Assembly: GCA_018873245.2 (NCBI GenBank)
Contig: JAEMBT020000005.1
Location: 7,860,001 to 7,924,000 of the forward strand
Reading direction: 5' to 3'
DNA: 64,000 nt
Source of the DNA: Archegozetes longisetosus
Taxonomy: Eukaryota > Arthropoda > Arachnida > Sarcoptiformes > Trhypochthoniidae
The position numbers and the translations under genes are program-made. Positions 25,331 to 37,416 of this stretch are shown piece after piece. Below the pieces are notes generated by a model. That model searched no databases and was not told the origin of the DNA. It worked only from the letters and a program-made list of their open reading frames with translations. Position 1 is the first letter of the stretch, and each line of letters starts with the position of its first letter.

Positions 25331-28300
25331 CTTCAATAATGTATTTATTCTATCGTAAAACTAATTTTAAAATGACCAGTATATTTGGTATATGAATTAT
25401 AGCCTTCATATACTGCACACCGTTTCTATGCCTTTCAAGTTTAAATACTTGGCCATAAGAGTGACTAAATAATAGGTCAGTTTAGTGCAGCTGCAAGTAT
25501 TTATTGGATATAACAGAAAATCTCATGAGGATTACTATCAAAGCTTAATTGAATACCATCCTAGATTTAAAGCTATGCGAAACTGGATGTGTTTAGTTCT
25601 ATATATAGTCCAACAAATAGAATCCTGTATTTTTAAGATTTCGGACATCAATAAAGTTTTCACTCAAGAAAACCAACTTATCTTCAAAATCAAGCACGAT
25701 CAGACATAAGAATCTTATCCATAAGTTAGATTTAAGTATTAATCATTTTGTAAAAGTAATGCAGAACTTGTGAAGTCCTGTTTGAATAAACTTTTACTGA
25801 AACTATTTGACGCCAACAGATAGCGTTAAAGACAATGAGTTTAGCACTACTGACGTGTTAAATCGAAAAAATGTAGTGAATAAAAATCCGTAATTTATGT
25901 AAAGTATGAGGTAATCATTAGTATAAGACTGAAGGATTGAGACGCAAAATGAATTTTCTCGTAACTTCTGCTTAAATGTTTTAAATAATTGATCCATGAA
26001 ATGGATCTAACTTTTAATTACATTTGCTGTATTTATTTAAGGTATGCCTTAATTCTAATTGTTATTATCTAAGTACTAATTTAAACCAATATCCACTTAA
26101 TTATCACTCCCTTAACATTGATTTCCTAATCAATATTTAGACTTAACTGCGTTCACTTTTTAACTCACTTTTTAATTAAATATAATTGCAATTAACTTTA
26201 GTTTAATCTTATTTAAGTTTTAGTCAAAAATATGATTAGTTTATGAATCATTGAAACACTTGAATATAGTATTTGTATATTTTAAAGACGAGTTAATTTT
26301 AGTTAATTCTATAATTATTTATTCAATTTAGTGTTATGTCAAATTAGCATTGTTTATTTAATCATTATTTTCAACATTTTGTCTACATCTAAAAATTGAT
26401 CTTAAAATTATACTTAAAATTGAGATTAATTGTTACTAAAACAGATGCGTGGATTGCCAAACAGCACTTTGTTTTGGTTGTTCTTATAAACGTCTAAAAC
26501 TAGTTTTACAATTGAGGTTCCTTAGAGCGTATGGCAAAGTAATCGTTAATTTCATCGATATATCACTTTCATATTTGTTTTACTTATCTCATATTTTAGT
26601 TGATAGCTAGAAATAGTTGTATAAGAATGAGATGACTAAATTGATCTCAATTTTATCTATTTTTGCCAATTTTTATTAATAGATATACCATATCTATTAA
26701 ACCAATTGATTGTTGGCTCGAAAGTCAAAGTCTAGAAAGTGATCGAAGTAATAGAAATATGATAGTAGTTACATCTAAACTGAAGCATCGACCCTACCTC
26801 AATTAATAAAAGTTAACTGTTAAGTAATAGTAATCAAAACTGTTATCATTATAATTAACATAATTTTTCTGGAAGTAGTAATAACTTTGAAACATTGAGA
26901 ACACGAGTCTCATATTTAACGGTCACTGTTTTCATGGCTTTACTTTCAAATCAATTCCTTGAATCCCAACTCAAAAGTCAAGCTTAAGCTCAAGTCCAGT
27001 AGTTTTGGTGAACATCTATATAAAGTTGAGATGAAAACCGGTTAAATCTTGTCTTATGTTTTGTTTAATTTTCTAGTTTACTCGGCATAATCATTGCAGT
27101 GATAATAGACAGTATCAAACTAGTTGTTTGCTTTAAATAATCATTTGATGTGATAAATAATACTATTGGTTTTAATTATCTTTAGTAGGGGAGGTGTGGA
27201 GAGTGTGTGGCTCTTCACGTGCGATCCCTATAAATTAAGTGTTGAGTCGATCGAAAGTGACTATCAAATTGAATAGTAGAATAAGTATTTTATGTAACTG
27301 ATTTTTAATTGCGTTTGAATAGTTCAAATATTGAGCGTCAAGTTGAATGAACTATTGTAACATGTGTGCTCTGTTTTCAGCTCAACATACTAACGTTTGA
27401 CTGAGTCTCCTAAACAAATACGTTAGTAACTATTTCTAAGTATATAGTGAGAGTTTTTTAGTATTAGTTTTATTTTAACTCTTATGTCATGTTCCTGTTT
27501 ATTCGATGACTTAATTCGCGTTAATTGAGCTAAAGTTTTTTTCTTTACTTTAAAAGTTGATAAAACTTAGTTCAATAGCTTAAGATAACTTTATTAAAAT
27601 TTGTCTCATATCTGATTTCTGAAAGTTGGCTGAGCTCTAATGATTATTCCTGAGTATTTTTAATTTTTGCTTATCAAAATAAATAAAAACCTGTACATAA
27701 GTTTGATTGACTGATTTTGTTAGTTCTCACATTAAAGTGCGAAAATCATGCTTGCGAAAAATTAGTTCACTAAAACCTTCAGCTTTCAAGCTTGATATGC
27801 GACATTTAGTTTCAAAGTCCCATAATTATTACGTTAAACAAATACTGAATTGATTTAACGCATGTGTGCCATTTTTTAAGTATGATTAGGTATTTGAGTA
27901 GAGTACTGAGAAGCGTTAACTAGAATCACGTTGGTCATTCTCTTTAAATTGTGATACTCTTCCAGTTCTGTCTCATTTTCAAGCTTGTGCTCTTAGAAAT
28001 AAGCTATTCTTATAAGCAATTCGTAATAAAGTTTTTGAATGAGTTGAACATCTATTTTTGAACAATCGCTTCACTTTTGATGTCTTCATATTTGTGCCGC
28101 ATTGCACCCGATAGGACTAAAAATAGCTGCACTCTGTTATTTACTTTAAAAAATTGTTGAGTCAAATTTTTAGCCTTAATTGTTGACTATTTACTTGGTA
28201 AACCTGTAATCGCTCTCAAATATAGACAGATTCTAGTGATGAGACTTACAATTATTAGTAGGAGAATAGTTAAGACGCAGTTGTGCTCTATCTTAAAATT

Positions 28301-28873
28301 ATCAATTCAGACTTTATAACTATTTTATGAGATGCAAACCTACGTACGCCTGTTGTCTCAATTATCCATAATTCGTTATCTTCTTTTTAACCGTTTATTC
28401 TCTCGATTTGTTCTATGATTTAATACTTTATCACTTGTTTTTTCACTGATTACTCTGAATGGTCGTGCAAATTTTTTCAATTGTTAACCGTTATATACGT
28501 CAATTCACTTTAATAATGTGCGATAAGTTTTTTTGTTTTAATGATTGTTAATACAATTGCTGATGATGTACTTTAGTAAAACTCGAAGCAACAAACCCCT
28601 TAACCATTATCTTCATAATAATGACATGATATAATGATTTAATTAACAAAACGAGCCAACAATTTGTTGATTATTAGGCAATATCCTAATCATAGATGTA
28701 CTTTTAGAATCGATTAGGGAACTTTTATGTGCCACGACTTATAAGTCAGCACTTCTTATCTATATTAGTCTCTAAGAGTTAGTCATAAAGCATTAATCGT
28801 AAAAATTTTCATTATCGCAGGACAAAGCTGTGGCATATTTTTTAACTTGTTGTTCGTCTTTATTGTCACCAAA
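25331..28873. other. Intergenic, upstream of the NTPDase
   Basis: 3.5 kb of AT-rich sequence with no gene I can support. A G-rich patch near 27187-27212 (GGGGAGGTGTGGAGAGTGTG) stands out in composition but has no recognised function. Short frames at 25485-25709 and 25803-25997 are not called. Confidence 0.4.
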
Positions 28874-31005
28874 ATGTCACCAAAAGAATTCAAAACTCAC
28901 CAGAGACCAAATCCATCGGCATTTTCTTATTGTTCATATCTTACTATATTTATTATAATTTTAATCTCATCGTTGGTAACAGTTGTCGGACCCTTCACTT
29001 CATTACGCTATTTGGGAACTCAAGTAATACCTCATCCCTCAGACGCTATCAAAGGCGTTAGAGATAATTCATATGCCATAGTTTTTGATGGTGGCAGTAC
29101 TGGAACAAGAATTCATATCTTCTCATTCACTTCACAAGTTGAAAGAAGAACACGTCGAGTATTTCTCGAAAATGAGATTTTTCACCACATCAGTCCTGGT
29201 CTTTCATACTATGCAAAAAATTCTACAGACGCGGCGAATAGTCTTCAACCGTTACTGCAGAAGGCATTAGGAACAGTGCCCGATTCCAAGGCACTCGAGA
29301 CATCAGTAATACTCAAAGCAACAGCTGGTTTGCGTCTAATTCCAAAAGAATCTGCAGATAGTATATTGAAATCAGTACAAGAAAAGCTTAGCTCGACTCC
29401 ATATAGAGGTTGGCACGCTTTAGATTTAAAAATTTTTAAAAATTTATTAATTTTTTGTTATCTTTAGTCGATGAGAATGCTGTATCAATTCTTGACGATC
29501 ACGATGAAGGCTTGTATGCCTGGTATACCGTCAACTTTTTATTGGGAAAACTTCATGATATTCCAAACTCTATTGTGACACTCGATCTGGGAGGGGGATC
29601 CACTCAGATTACATTCGCTACTAATAATACTGAAACCCTTGTAAGTAGCAAATTAAGTTTTCCAGCAATTTCTTCAATACAAGAACTCATTTAGACTAAA
29701 ATACTATAAATTTACAGGTTCGCTCTCCGAACGGCTTTATAGTTAAGCGTGATATTGAAGGAGAACCGGAATATATATATACTCATTCGTATCTCGGATA
29801 CGGTCTAATGTCCGCTAGAAAAGCGCTTTTACTCAATAACTATACGGAAGTAATTAGTGAACAAAATGTTTATCAAGTAATCAATCCTTGTTTTAATATT
29901 GTTGGTAATAAGACTGAAAAATGGAAATTCGGAGACAGTACTTATGTTATATCTAGTGAGCAATCGTTGAATTCATTTGAAAGGTGTTATGCGATCGCCA
30001 AAAACTTCGTATCCAATACTATCCATAAGCCGGAAGAGTTGAAATCACGTGAAATTTACGGCTTATCTTATTATTTCGATCGTATGCTAGACGTGCGTAT
30101 AATTAAAGGACAAATGGGTATTATTAAAGTTAGAGACTATTATATGATCGCCGAGAATATTTGCAAATCAGTCATTAAAATGCGAAATCAAAATCCGTTT
30201 CTTTGCTTGGATTTGACTTATATAACAGCTCTTCTTCACGAAGGCTTAGGTCTCGATTGGCAGAAAGAGATTACTGTAAGTATTGCTACAATCACTAACT
30301 TATATCTTATTTTACTGCTTTACTCTTCATATGTATTATAAGCCCTTATTGCCAGACAATTAGATGTTTGTAGAATGTAACGCAATTGAATATCCCTTGG
30401 ATTGAGTAATAACTCATTAGATATAAATGTTGTCTACAAATATTTGAACGTTTTATCGAACCAATCATAAAGAAGGCAAAATTTATTCCTGTAATAATAG
30501 GGTGAAATATTTGTTCCACTACATGATATTAAGCTGAACCTTGGAGAAGGAGTGCACTATTGATAATAGCTTTATCTTTACGTTTATTAATAGTAATAAA
30601 ATTGTGTTTTAATATCAAGGCTAAAAAGCTGATCTAAGTTGAGTTAGTACTTTTTGCCTTTTTACTAGACTGACCTATCTTTTGCTTTTAAAAATTTAAA
30701 TATCTAGATCAAATCTAAATTGTATTTACATACTATTTGAAAAATTATCTCACATGCTAGAGAGTTACAAAGAAACTTGTCCAACTTTCACATTTACTTA
30801 AGTGCTATGTTCACTTTTAAAAAGCACTTAAGTGCTTATGAGAGTTGGACAGATTTTAGCGCATTACTTTCTGTTTTGAAAAATAATTAGCTTTATTTAT
30901 GATTGATAGCTCGTCAAAAAGATCAATGGAATCGAAACAAGTTGGGCGTTGGGAGCGGCCATCAATTTGCTTAATTTCGACTCTAATGTTAATAAAATAA
31001 GTTAA
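28874..31005 (+). CDS. Ectonucleoside triphosphate diphosphohydrolase, ENTPD5/6 type
   Basis: GDA1/CD39-family nucleotidase that hydrolyses nucleoside di- or triphosphates, acting in the secretory pathway or outside the cell. Four exons: 28874-29408, 29468-29640, 29718-30275 and 30910-31005, phases consistent, 453 aa. One N-terminal hydrophobic segment (about residues 21-40) acts as signal anchor. Apyrase regions are visible: ACR1 FDGGSTGTRIHIF (71-83), ACR2 KATAGLRLIP, ACR3 DDHDEGLYAWYTVNFLLG (catalytic Glu in DEG), ACR4 LDLGGGSTQITF and ACR5 SYLGYGLMSARKAL. Cys in NPCF, ERCYA, NICKS and FLCLDL fit the two disulfides of ENTPD5/6. The last exon encodes GIETSWALGAAI, the usual C-terminal block. 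There is no second TM helix, which excludes ENTPD1-3. The start is the first ATG in frame before the anchor. Poly(A) signal at 31096-31101. Confidence 0.93.
30776..30852. repeat. Short hairpin in NTPDase intron 3
   Basis: CTTGTCCAACTTTCACATTT...ACTTAAGTGCT and its approximate reverse complement are separated by a 16-nt loop. The arms are about 30 nt with a few mismatches. Probably the remnant of a small foldback element. Confidence 0.5.
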
Positions 31006-31095
31006 TTCGATGCATCCATTAGTCACCTTTTGATAAATACTTAGTATATTAAGTGCCTGTTATTTAATTAAATTGTAAATACATTAAGCCTATTG

Positions 31096-31101
31096 AATAA
31101 A
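31096..31101 (+). terminator. Poly(A) signal of the NTPDase gene
   Basis: AATAAA 90 bp after the stop codon. Confidence 0.55.
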
Positions 31102-32197
31102 GAGTTGCTATTTTTAATGTTTGATTAGCTTTTATTCAAATTTCTGCATCTAATCAATATTTTTAGAACTTTATCCTAGTAAGTAGTACTTATAAATCGA
31201 TTTACTAAAGTTATATTTTGTCAAAGTCCACATTGAGATAAACAACTAAATTTTAGCCTAAATTTTGGAAAATGTTATAAAATGATAGTTTCAAAACAAA
31301 ATTTGCAACCTTAATTATAATATACTATTGCACAACCAGATAACTAATGCTCACTAATCTCAATTCAAGATGAAAGATCTAAATCTTAAAAGAGGATTAT
31401 TTTTTAACATATCAGGTCCACCAGTTAGTTAGATAACTCTTAATTAGTTGCCATTCTAAGAAAGTCTAAGATCAGTGCCCACGGAAACTCCAAGGACAAA
31501 ACAATTGTAATTTAATGCAAGCTGATTAATTGTAGAAAAGTGAAATTAACATTTGAGTGTCGTATTACAATACTAATATGGTTAGTAATAGAATTCAAAC
31601 AAAAGTTTCATTCTAACGTGTTTACTTAATATTAGAAAAGTTCTACCCAAAGCTTATTAACTTGAACACATTCTTCTCGAACTTGTTGATGTGAAATTTC
31701 AAATTAAAGTTCTATATTCGGCTACAAATTATCTAAGGGATTTCAACTGATTTGATATATTTGGTATGATGGTTAAACGCATGCTGCCTCTCTGTTTTAG
31801 AAAGTCGTAGTCAAAAATATTTGAATTCTGTTTGATAATTTTCAAACACATTTTTAGTCTTTATTATGAACTAAGCCGTTGATTTGAAACTAAGGATGTG
31901 AAGAAAAATATTGCTCCCCAAAAGTGTAGTTATAAGTAGTTTGTTGAATCATACGTTATAATGAATCTCATAAACTATTAAGCATATATGAGGGTATAAA
32001 TTAGACATGTTTTTAATAATCAATGCTGGTGCCCTTTAATTCAATGTATCTTACAATACGATACAACATGCAATTAACATAATGTCTTAGAAAATAGGGA
32101 TCGATGGTATTGCAAAAATTCTTGATTTTAGCAATCTACTCGTCTACAGTTCGCAGTTCTTTAATAATTAGCTCTACTAATTTGAATAATTATTGGC

Positions 32198-32404
32198 TTA
32201 ATTTGATAACCTATTTCGATCATTACTCATATGCCTTCGAAGTCTGAGGTGGCGTTGAATATCTTCACCCAATTTGATGTGTTTAATAATGCATTGGATA
32301 GTTTTAACGTATAATTGAGCTGCTTCCTGACAAAGTTTGATATCACTAATTTCACTTTCAAACAATATTTCAACTTTTAAACAATTATCTAAGTCTGAAG
32401 GCAT
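32198..32404 (-). CDS. Uncharacterised 68-aa frame
   Basis: Starts MPSDLDNCLKVE and ends RNRLSN. An in-frame stop lies shortly upstream, so ATG 32404 is the likely start. The predicted peptide is mixed and charged, with an amphipathic helical middle (AAQLYVKTIQCIIKH) and an Arg-rich end (RHLRLRRHM). It is less AT-biased than the surrounding spacer, which is why I list it. I recognise no family. It has no neighbour within 1 kb and no clear splice partners. A chance frame cannot be excluded. Confidence 0.3.
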   Translation of the reverse strand: MPSDLDNCLKVEILFESEISDIKLCQEAAQLYVKTIQCIIKHIKLGEDIQRHLRLRRHMSNDRNRLSN

Positions 32405-33696
32405 CGTTAACACTCTTTATGGTTCATAAAAGTTTTAGTTTAAAAGTTTTATTACTTTATGATATCATTTTTAAGCTAAGAAATTACACTTTAAAATGAC
32501 ATATAGTCTATTAAAATCACTCAACTATATGTCGATTTGCAGTTTAAAATTGATAGAATAAAAGATGGAACAATATTTCTGTCCGCATCCTTAAATGTAT
32601 TAATAATTGATTGACTCCATTACTTGTATTAATCCATGTAAATGTCATTTTGTCACGTTTAATCCTCAGAATCATATCTTAATGTGAAAGTGTTGAAAAT
32701 GCTTTGAACAATAATTGAACGTAAAGCAATGATCACTTAAGTTGTCTTCTTCGTGTAGTTCACTTTTAAGTAAGAGTAAATCATTTACAATTTAAACAAC
32801 AGAAAAGTCATTCTTTCAAACTTAGATTGCCCTCAAACAGGAGACAAATTTACTGCTCAATCAAAAATTCTTGAAGTTTTGTTCTAACGATAATTGAAAC
32901 AGAGGTGAAAAGTTTGACGCAATAAGCTTAAGAATCAAATAATTTAGTGGGAAATAAAGGTTAGAATATTCCTTGGAACTAGTAGTCTTCTATGTTGAAT
33001 TTGTGACCTTTTTACCCAAATTTCATACTTTATGACTTAGCTTATTCAAAACCATCTTCTCCTGAGAATCAATGTGGTATCAAAATAGAAAAAAACATTA
33101 AAAAACAGTAAAAAATTTAATATCGAACATGGATTAGGATTTGTAAGGTTTAGTTTTTAAAGAATGTTTGAACAATACATGAAAATTCAATCTTCTTGCG
33201 TCTGGGTTTTTAATTGATTGGATTTCTACTGAGTAAGAAGAAAATGGCTTTTTGAAAAAGTTATTTCTTTGAGTACTAGAAATAACTAAACATAGACTGA
33301 AGTAATAGCTCAGAATAATATTTTTTCACTTAAAAAAGATTCACGAATAGAACACTGAAAACATATGAACATATTTATAAAACTTGCTCCAAATATGTTC
33401 GGAGATTTAGAATAAGAAAAAAGTAAACACAAAATTTCTGAAAGTATTTATTTTTGTTTTCAGAAGATTAACAAAGTAATATGAACGAAAATATTTGATG
33501 TCAAGTCTATCTATTTGCAATGCATGCGTTGTTGAGCATAATTACAGATTATTACAGATTGAATGACTAAAGTTGCAAAGCTAAGAAAACAAATAAAACT
33601 GATTGCGAAATCAAACTAATCAAAAGTTAGTGGTATTCAAATTGAACTACCATTTGACATAAAGAGTAAATATTAAAAAGTTATCACAACTAACAA
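32405..33696. other. Intergenic
   Basis: AT-rich, nothing recognised. The same applies to 31102-32197, between the NTPDase gene and the 68-aa frame. Confidence 0.35.
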
Positions 33697-34404
33697 GGAA
33701 CACTAGAGAATCGTTAAATTAAAAAAATGATCACAGACAGCTCTTAATACAAATAATATAAGTACGCAAACAGATCTTGCTTAATATTAAATTATTGATA
33801 GTCTTCAAATTTAATCATATTTATGGAATCCTAATAAATAGCGCAATAGCAAGTGTGTTATTACTTTTTAATTAGTTTCTTAGTTATATTAAATTAAGTC
33901 AAGTGAGTGGTAATGTAATCTTAAACTTTTATTCAAAGTTAGAATTACAATAAAAAATTGATTTTAATCATAATCGTTGCACTTATGGTAAAGTGACTGA
34001 CCAAATCTGTTTTAGTGATTGTCCACAATGTTTTGAAAGAATTTATACAACAAGTAATTGGTGCAAAATTCCATTGTGTTTCACTCATTTCTTCAATTTT
34101 TACCATAAGCGCAACTATTATGTTTATTAAAATCAATTTTTTATTGTAATTCTAACTTTGAATAAAAATTTAAGATTACATTACCACTTATTTAACTTAA
34201 TTTAATATAACTAAGAAACTAATTAAAAAGTAATAACACACTTGCTATTGCGCTATTTATTAGGATTCCATAAATATGATTAAGTTTGAAGACTATCAAT
34301 AATCTATATTAAGCAAGATCTGATTGAGTATTTTTATTATTTACATTATGAGCTATCTGTGACAATTTTTAGAAATTTTTAACTTAACGATTCCTAGTTC
34401 ACTC
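33697..34404. repeat. Large foldback element (about 700 bp)
   Basis: Long inverted repeat with arms of roughly 300 bp around a spacer of about 110 bp. The inner 220 bp of each arm (about 33771-33992 and 34101-34322) are nearly identical in reverse complement, from CAGATCTTGCTTAATATTA to the CTTATGGTAAA segment. The outer parts (from about 33697 and to about 34404) are more diverged. No coding capacity. The open frame across its centre (34136-33945) is palindrome sequence, not a gene. Confidence 0.85.
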
Positions 34405-34806
34405 ATAAGTTTATTGACATTGTCTTTCTCTGCAAACTTGTTCTATCAATTATTTGTTCAATTATAGATTACTGTTAAACCAGTATATAAATATTAGCGT
34501 CAAGAAACGCTTTCCTTAGAGTCATAGGGTTTTCTGCTATTTATTTAAAAATATAGCTTTCGCAGTCTGACAAAACTCCGGAGTATGATTTTTTGAGGAG
34601 TTTATACCTCTTCAAATTTTTTGAATGAAACGAAATTTTATATGAATAAACTATGGACCATAGAGAACGTTTTCACAAAGTTTGATAACAAGCGAATCAA
34701 GCGTCTACCTGCTGTATGAGAAATTTGGTACAGACAAAGTAGACAACTGAATTCAAATTCTGACGAATGGACCGGAAACTAATAAATGAGTGAATACATG
34801 TAATCT

Positions 34807-34988
34807 TATATCCTTCTAATTTAACCTAAAATTATATTATTTAATACATAATTCATGAACAAGTCATTAATATTTATCTTTATTTCCATATTTGGATCTA
34901 AATTTTGAAAAATTGGAATAAATATTAATGACTTGTTCATGAATTATGTATTAAATAATATAATTTCAAGTTAAATTAGAAGGATATA
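34807..34988. repeat. Hairpin element nested in the foldback spacer
   Basis: Arms of 70 bp (34807-34876 and 34919-34988) are almost perfect reverse complements, bounded by TATATCCTTCTAATTTAAC. The loop is 42 nt. High arm identity suggests a relatively young element. Confidence 0.8.
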
Positions 34989-35246
34989 AAAATGATTATC
35001 TGTTTTGGTGAGAATGCTTCAAATAACTCTTAACAACTTTAATTCGGTACCATGTTCAAGTATTTTGGGTGCTTATTGAAAAGTTATGTTCAATTGAAAT
35101 TTAGAAATTTCAATGCTTGATGAGTCCTCATTCTGAAATAGGAAAATTTCAGGCCAAACAAAAACATACGAATTCATTCAATTTTAGCTAACTTCTAGTC
35201 CACTCGTCAGAATTTGAATCCAGCTGTTCATTTTGTCTGTACCAAC

Positions 35247-35723
35247 TAGAGTATAAACTTGAAAACCCGAAACCGAGCAGACCCGTATGAAACCGAAAAC
35301 GGTTCGGGTTGAGATGTTACGGTTTCGGTTCGGGTCGGGTCGAAAACTTTCGGTTTCGGTTCGGATCGGTTTCTTAAGTTTTGAAACGGGTCTGTAATTG
35401 TCTTAAAAATAATTATTGCAAACAAGTATTGGTTTTCAAAGTCTATTCAAATGCAAAGTAAAGTAGTGACTTATGAAACTGTAATACAATATCTATTTTA
35501 CAAACACATTGCAAACGAATGAGTAATACATTCTGTATTTCTTTGTGTACTTAATGCGACACAAGTGATCAAAATGAGTAAATCAGATGCAGAAGAATGT
35601 GATTTAAGTGAAAAAAGTGGTCAATCCAAAATATAAAAATTTCTTTACTTTAAAATTTACTCTTTCTTTAATATGGTTTCGGTTCGGGTCGGTTCCTGAA
35701 AATACCTATAAGTTTATACTCTA
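35247..35723. mobile_element. hAT-like MITE
   Basis: 477 bp with terminal inverted repeats TAGAGTATAAACTT at both ends. It is flanked by a perfect 8-bp duplication GTACCAAC (35239-35246 and 35724-35731), as expected for the hAT superfamily. Subterminal sequence is rich in CCGAAACCG / CGGTTTCGG and GGTTCGGGTCGG motifs in both orientations, probably transposase-binding repeats. No transposase frame. It interrupts the right arm of the older foldback element. Confidence 0.88.
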
Positions 35724-36745
35724 GTACCAACAGTCGTTTGCTCATACAGCAGGTAGACGCTTGATTCGCTTGTTATCAAATTTCGTAAAAATGTTCTCTA
35801 TGGTCCATAGTTTATTCATATAAAATTTCGCTTTATTCGAAAAAATTTGAAGAGGTATAAACTCCTCAGAAGCCATATTCCGGAGTTTTGTCAAAGACTG
35901 TACCTTATATAATAACCCGACAAATTTTCATCATATGTTAATATTGCAAAATTAATAGTTAACTCCAAAATTATTAAATTTTTCTCGTTGTAACGAATGC
36001 AAAATGTTTTAAGATTTAAGCGTACGCATCACTGAACAGTATTAACTGAAAGGAGCAGTCAATAACTCATTAAGTGATAGAATTTATTTGTATTTAACAG
36101 TCTTTAAATTCATTGAAAATCAAAGATATAATGTCATTATTATCATATCTTAAAAATGAGTCGAAATTTTATATAAATTATTTTTCACGATTCAAAAGTT
36201 GGAAAAATTTAGGCAATAGTAGTTTTGACGAATCTGATTCCGAATGTTGAAAAATTGGATGTTTTCAATTCCATTATCAATAAATGATGCTATAAACAGA
36301 ACTAATGCTTATTTAAATCTTATTTGAAGTGATGAGTGTTGAGGTTATGTAGAATTAAAGATACGATGAAGCGGAACTTCGTATGTGTTTTACTTTATTA
36401 TATGCTTTCGCTCAGAGAGGGTTTCTCCACACTGCTATTCATATTTAATAGCATAGAGTAGAGTAAAATGCATTCATACGTTTTGCTTCACTCAAGAGTA
36501 TTAGTACTCAATGGTTGATTAAATATTAATTTTATAATATTGACATGTATTGAAACTTGTCAGATTATTAATATTGAGTTGAAACAATCTTTTTTAAATA
36601 GAAAAACCAAAAAGCTGTATATCTTGAGTTATACCGTTTCTCCACAATGTTATTTATGTGATAGTAGTTGTCAATGAATTTACATAGGTCTAGCTAATCA
36701 TGAGGAATCGAAGTGAGTTGACGCATAAAGCAGGCATACTATTAG

Positions 36746-37416
36746 TATGTTCAATAAGTTCCTAGAATCAGAGAATCTACTGAATTTTTCAGACTTTTCT
36801 CAGTAAATTATTCAAATATAACCTAAATGAGGATAATTGAACTGACCCATCTTTTTCTACTAATTATCAAACAAATTTTTAAAATTCTCTTCTCCATTGA
36901 AAAAAAGAAGTAAACGGCAAGTGAGGGGACTTTTTTGGATAAAAGCTTTCGTCATTTGATTAAAACTGCTCATAACTTGATGCTTATCTCCTGTTAACAT
37001 ATTCACTATTCCTGCTTATTGTCTGATCTGGTTAATCAGGTTTTTTCTGATGAGATTATCGGAGGTGGATTCGAAAACATCACCGTAAAACCCAAGCCTA
37101 CAGTCGAAATCCTCTGAATGAGAGATCCAAGCAACCGGGTCAGTCAATTAGCTGAACATGTCAAAGTGTCAACTGGAAGATTGCATCGAGTTGTGTGAAA
37201 TAACCTCGACATGGTGGAGGTTTGTGTTAAGTCTGCCAACATTTTTGTAATCTCTTTGGAGAATTCATAAAAAGGAATGCATCAAATCTTCGACAAGTGG
37301 TAGAAACAGATGGATCAGGTCAACCATCATTATTTAGGTCATATTTGAATAATTTACTGAGAAAAATCTGAAAAATTCAGTGGTTTCTCTGATTCTAGGA
37401 ACTTATTGAACATGCT
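36746..37416. mobile_element. Decayed, internally deleted mariner-like transposon
   Basis: About 75-bp terminal inverted repeats begin TGTTCAATAAGTTCCTAGAA on the left, and the right end is its near reverse complement. Inside, on the plus strand around 37045-37215, an interrupted reading frame resembles the N-terminal helix-turn-helix of IS630/Tc1/mariner transposases (SQLAEHVKVSTGRLHRVV after an MRDPSN segment). It carries at least two stop codons. The catalytic DDE/D part is missing. It is non-functional. Confidence 0.75.

Larger units (their letters stand above)
34563..35905. mobile_element. Composite foldback element with nested insertions
   Basis: Outer arms share inverted ends CAGTCTGACAAAACTCCGG (left) and CCGGAGTTTTGTCAAAGACTG (right). 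The left arm runs to about 34785. The matching right arm begins near 35190, is broken at 35246 by a separate element (35247-35723), and resumes at 35732 to about 35901. The spacer also holds a second hairpin (34807-34988). This gives a readable order of insertion: the outer foldback first, the hAT-like element later. Confidence 0.8.

Noticed and set aside
27187-27212. G-rich patch as a regulatory element or G-quadruplex
   Set aside because: Lacks four regular G3 runs and has no other supporting context.
33945-34136. Minus-strand 63-codon frame
   Set aside because: Lies wholly inside the large hairpin.
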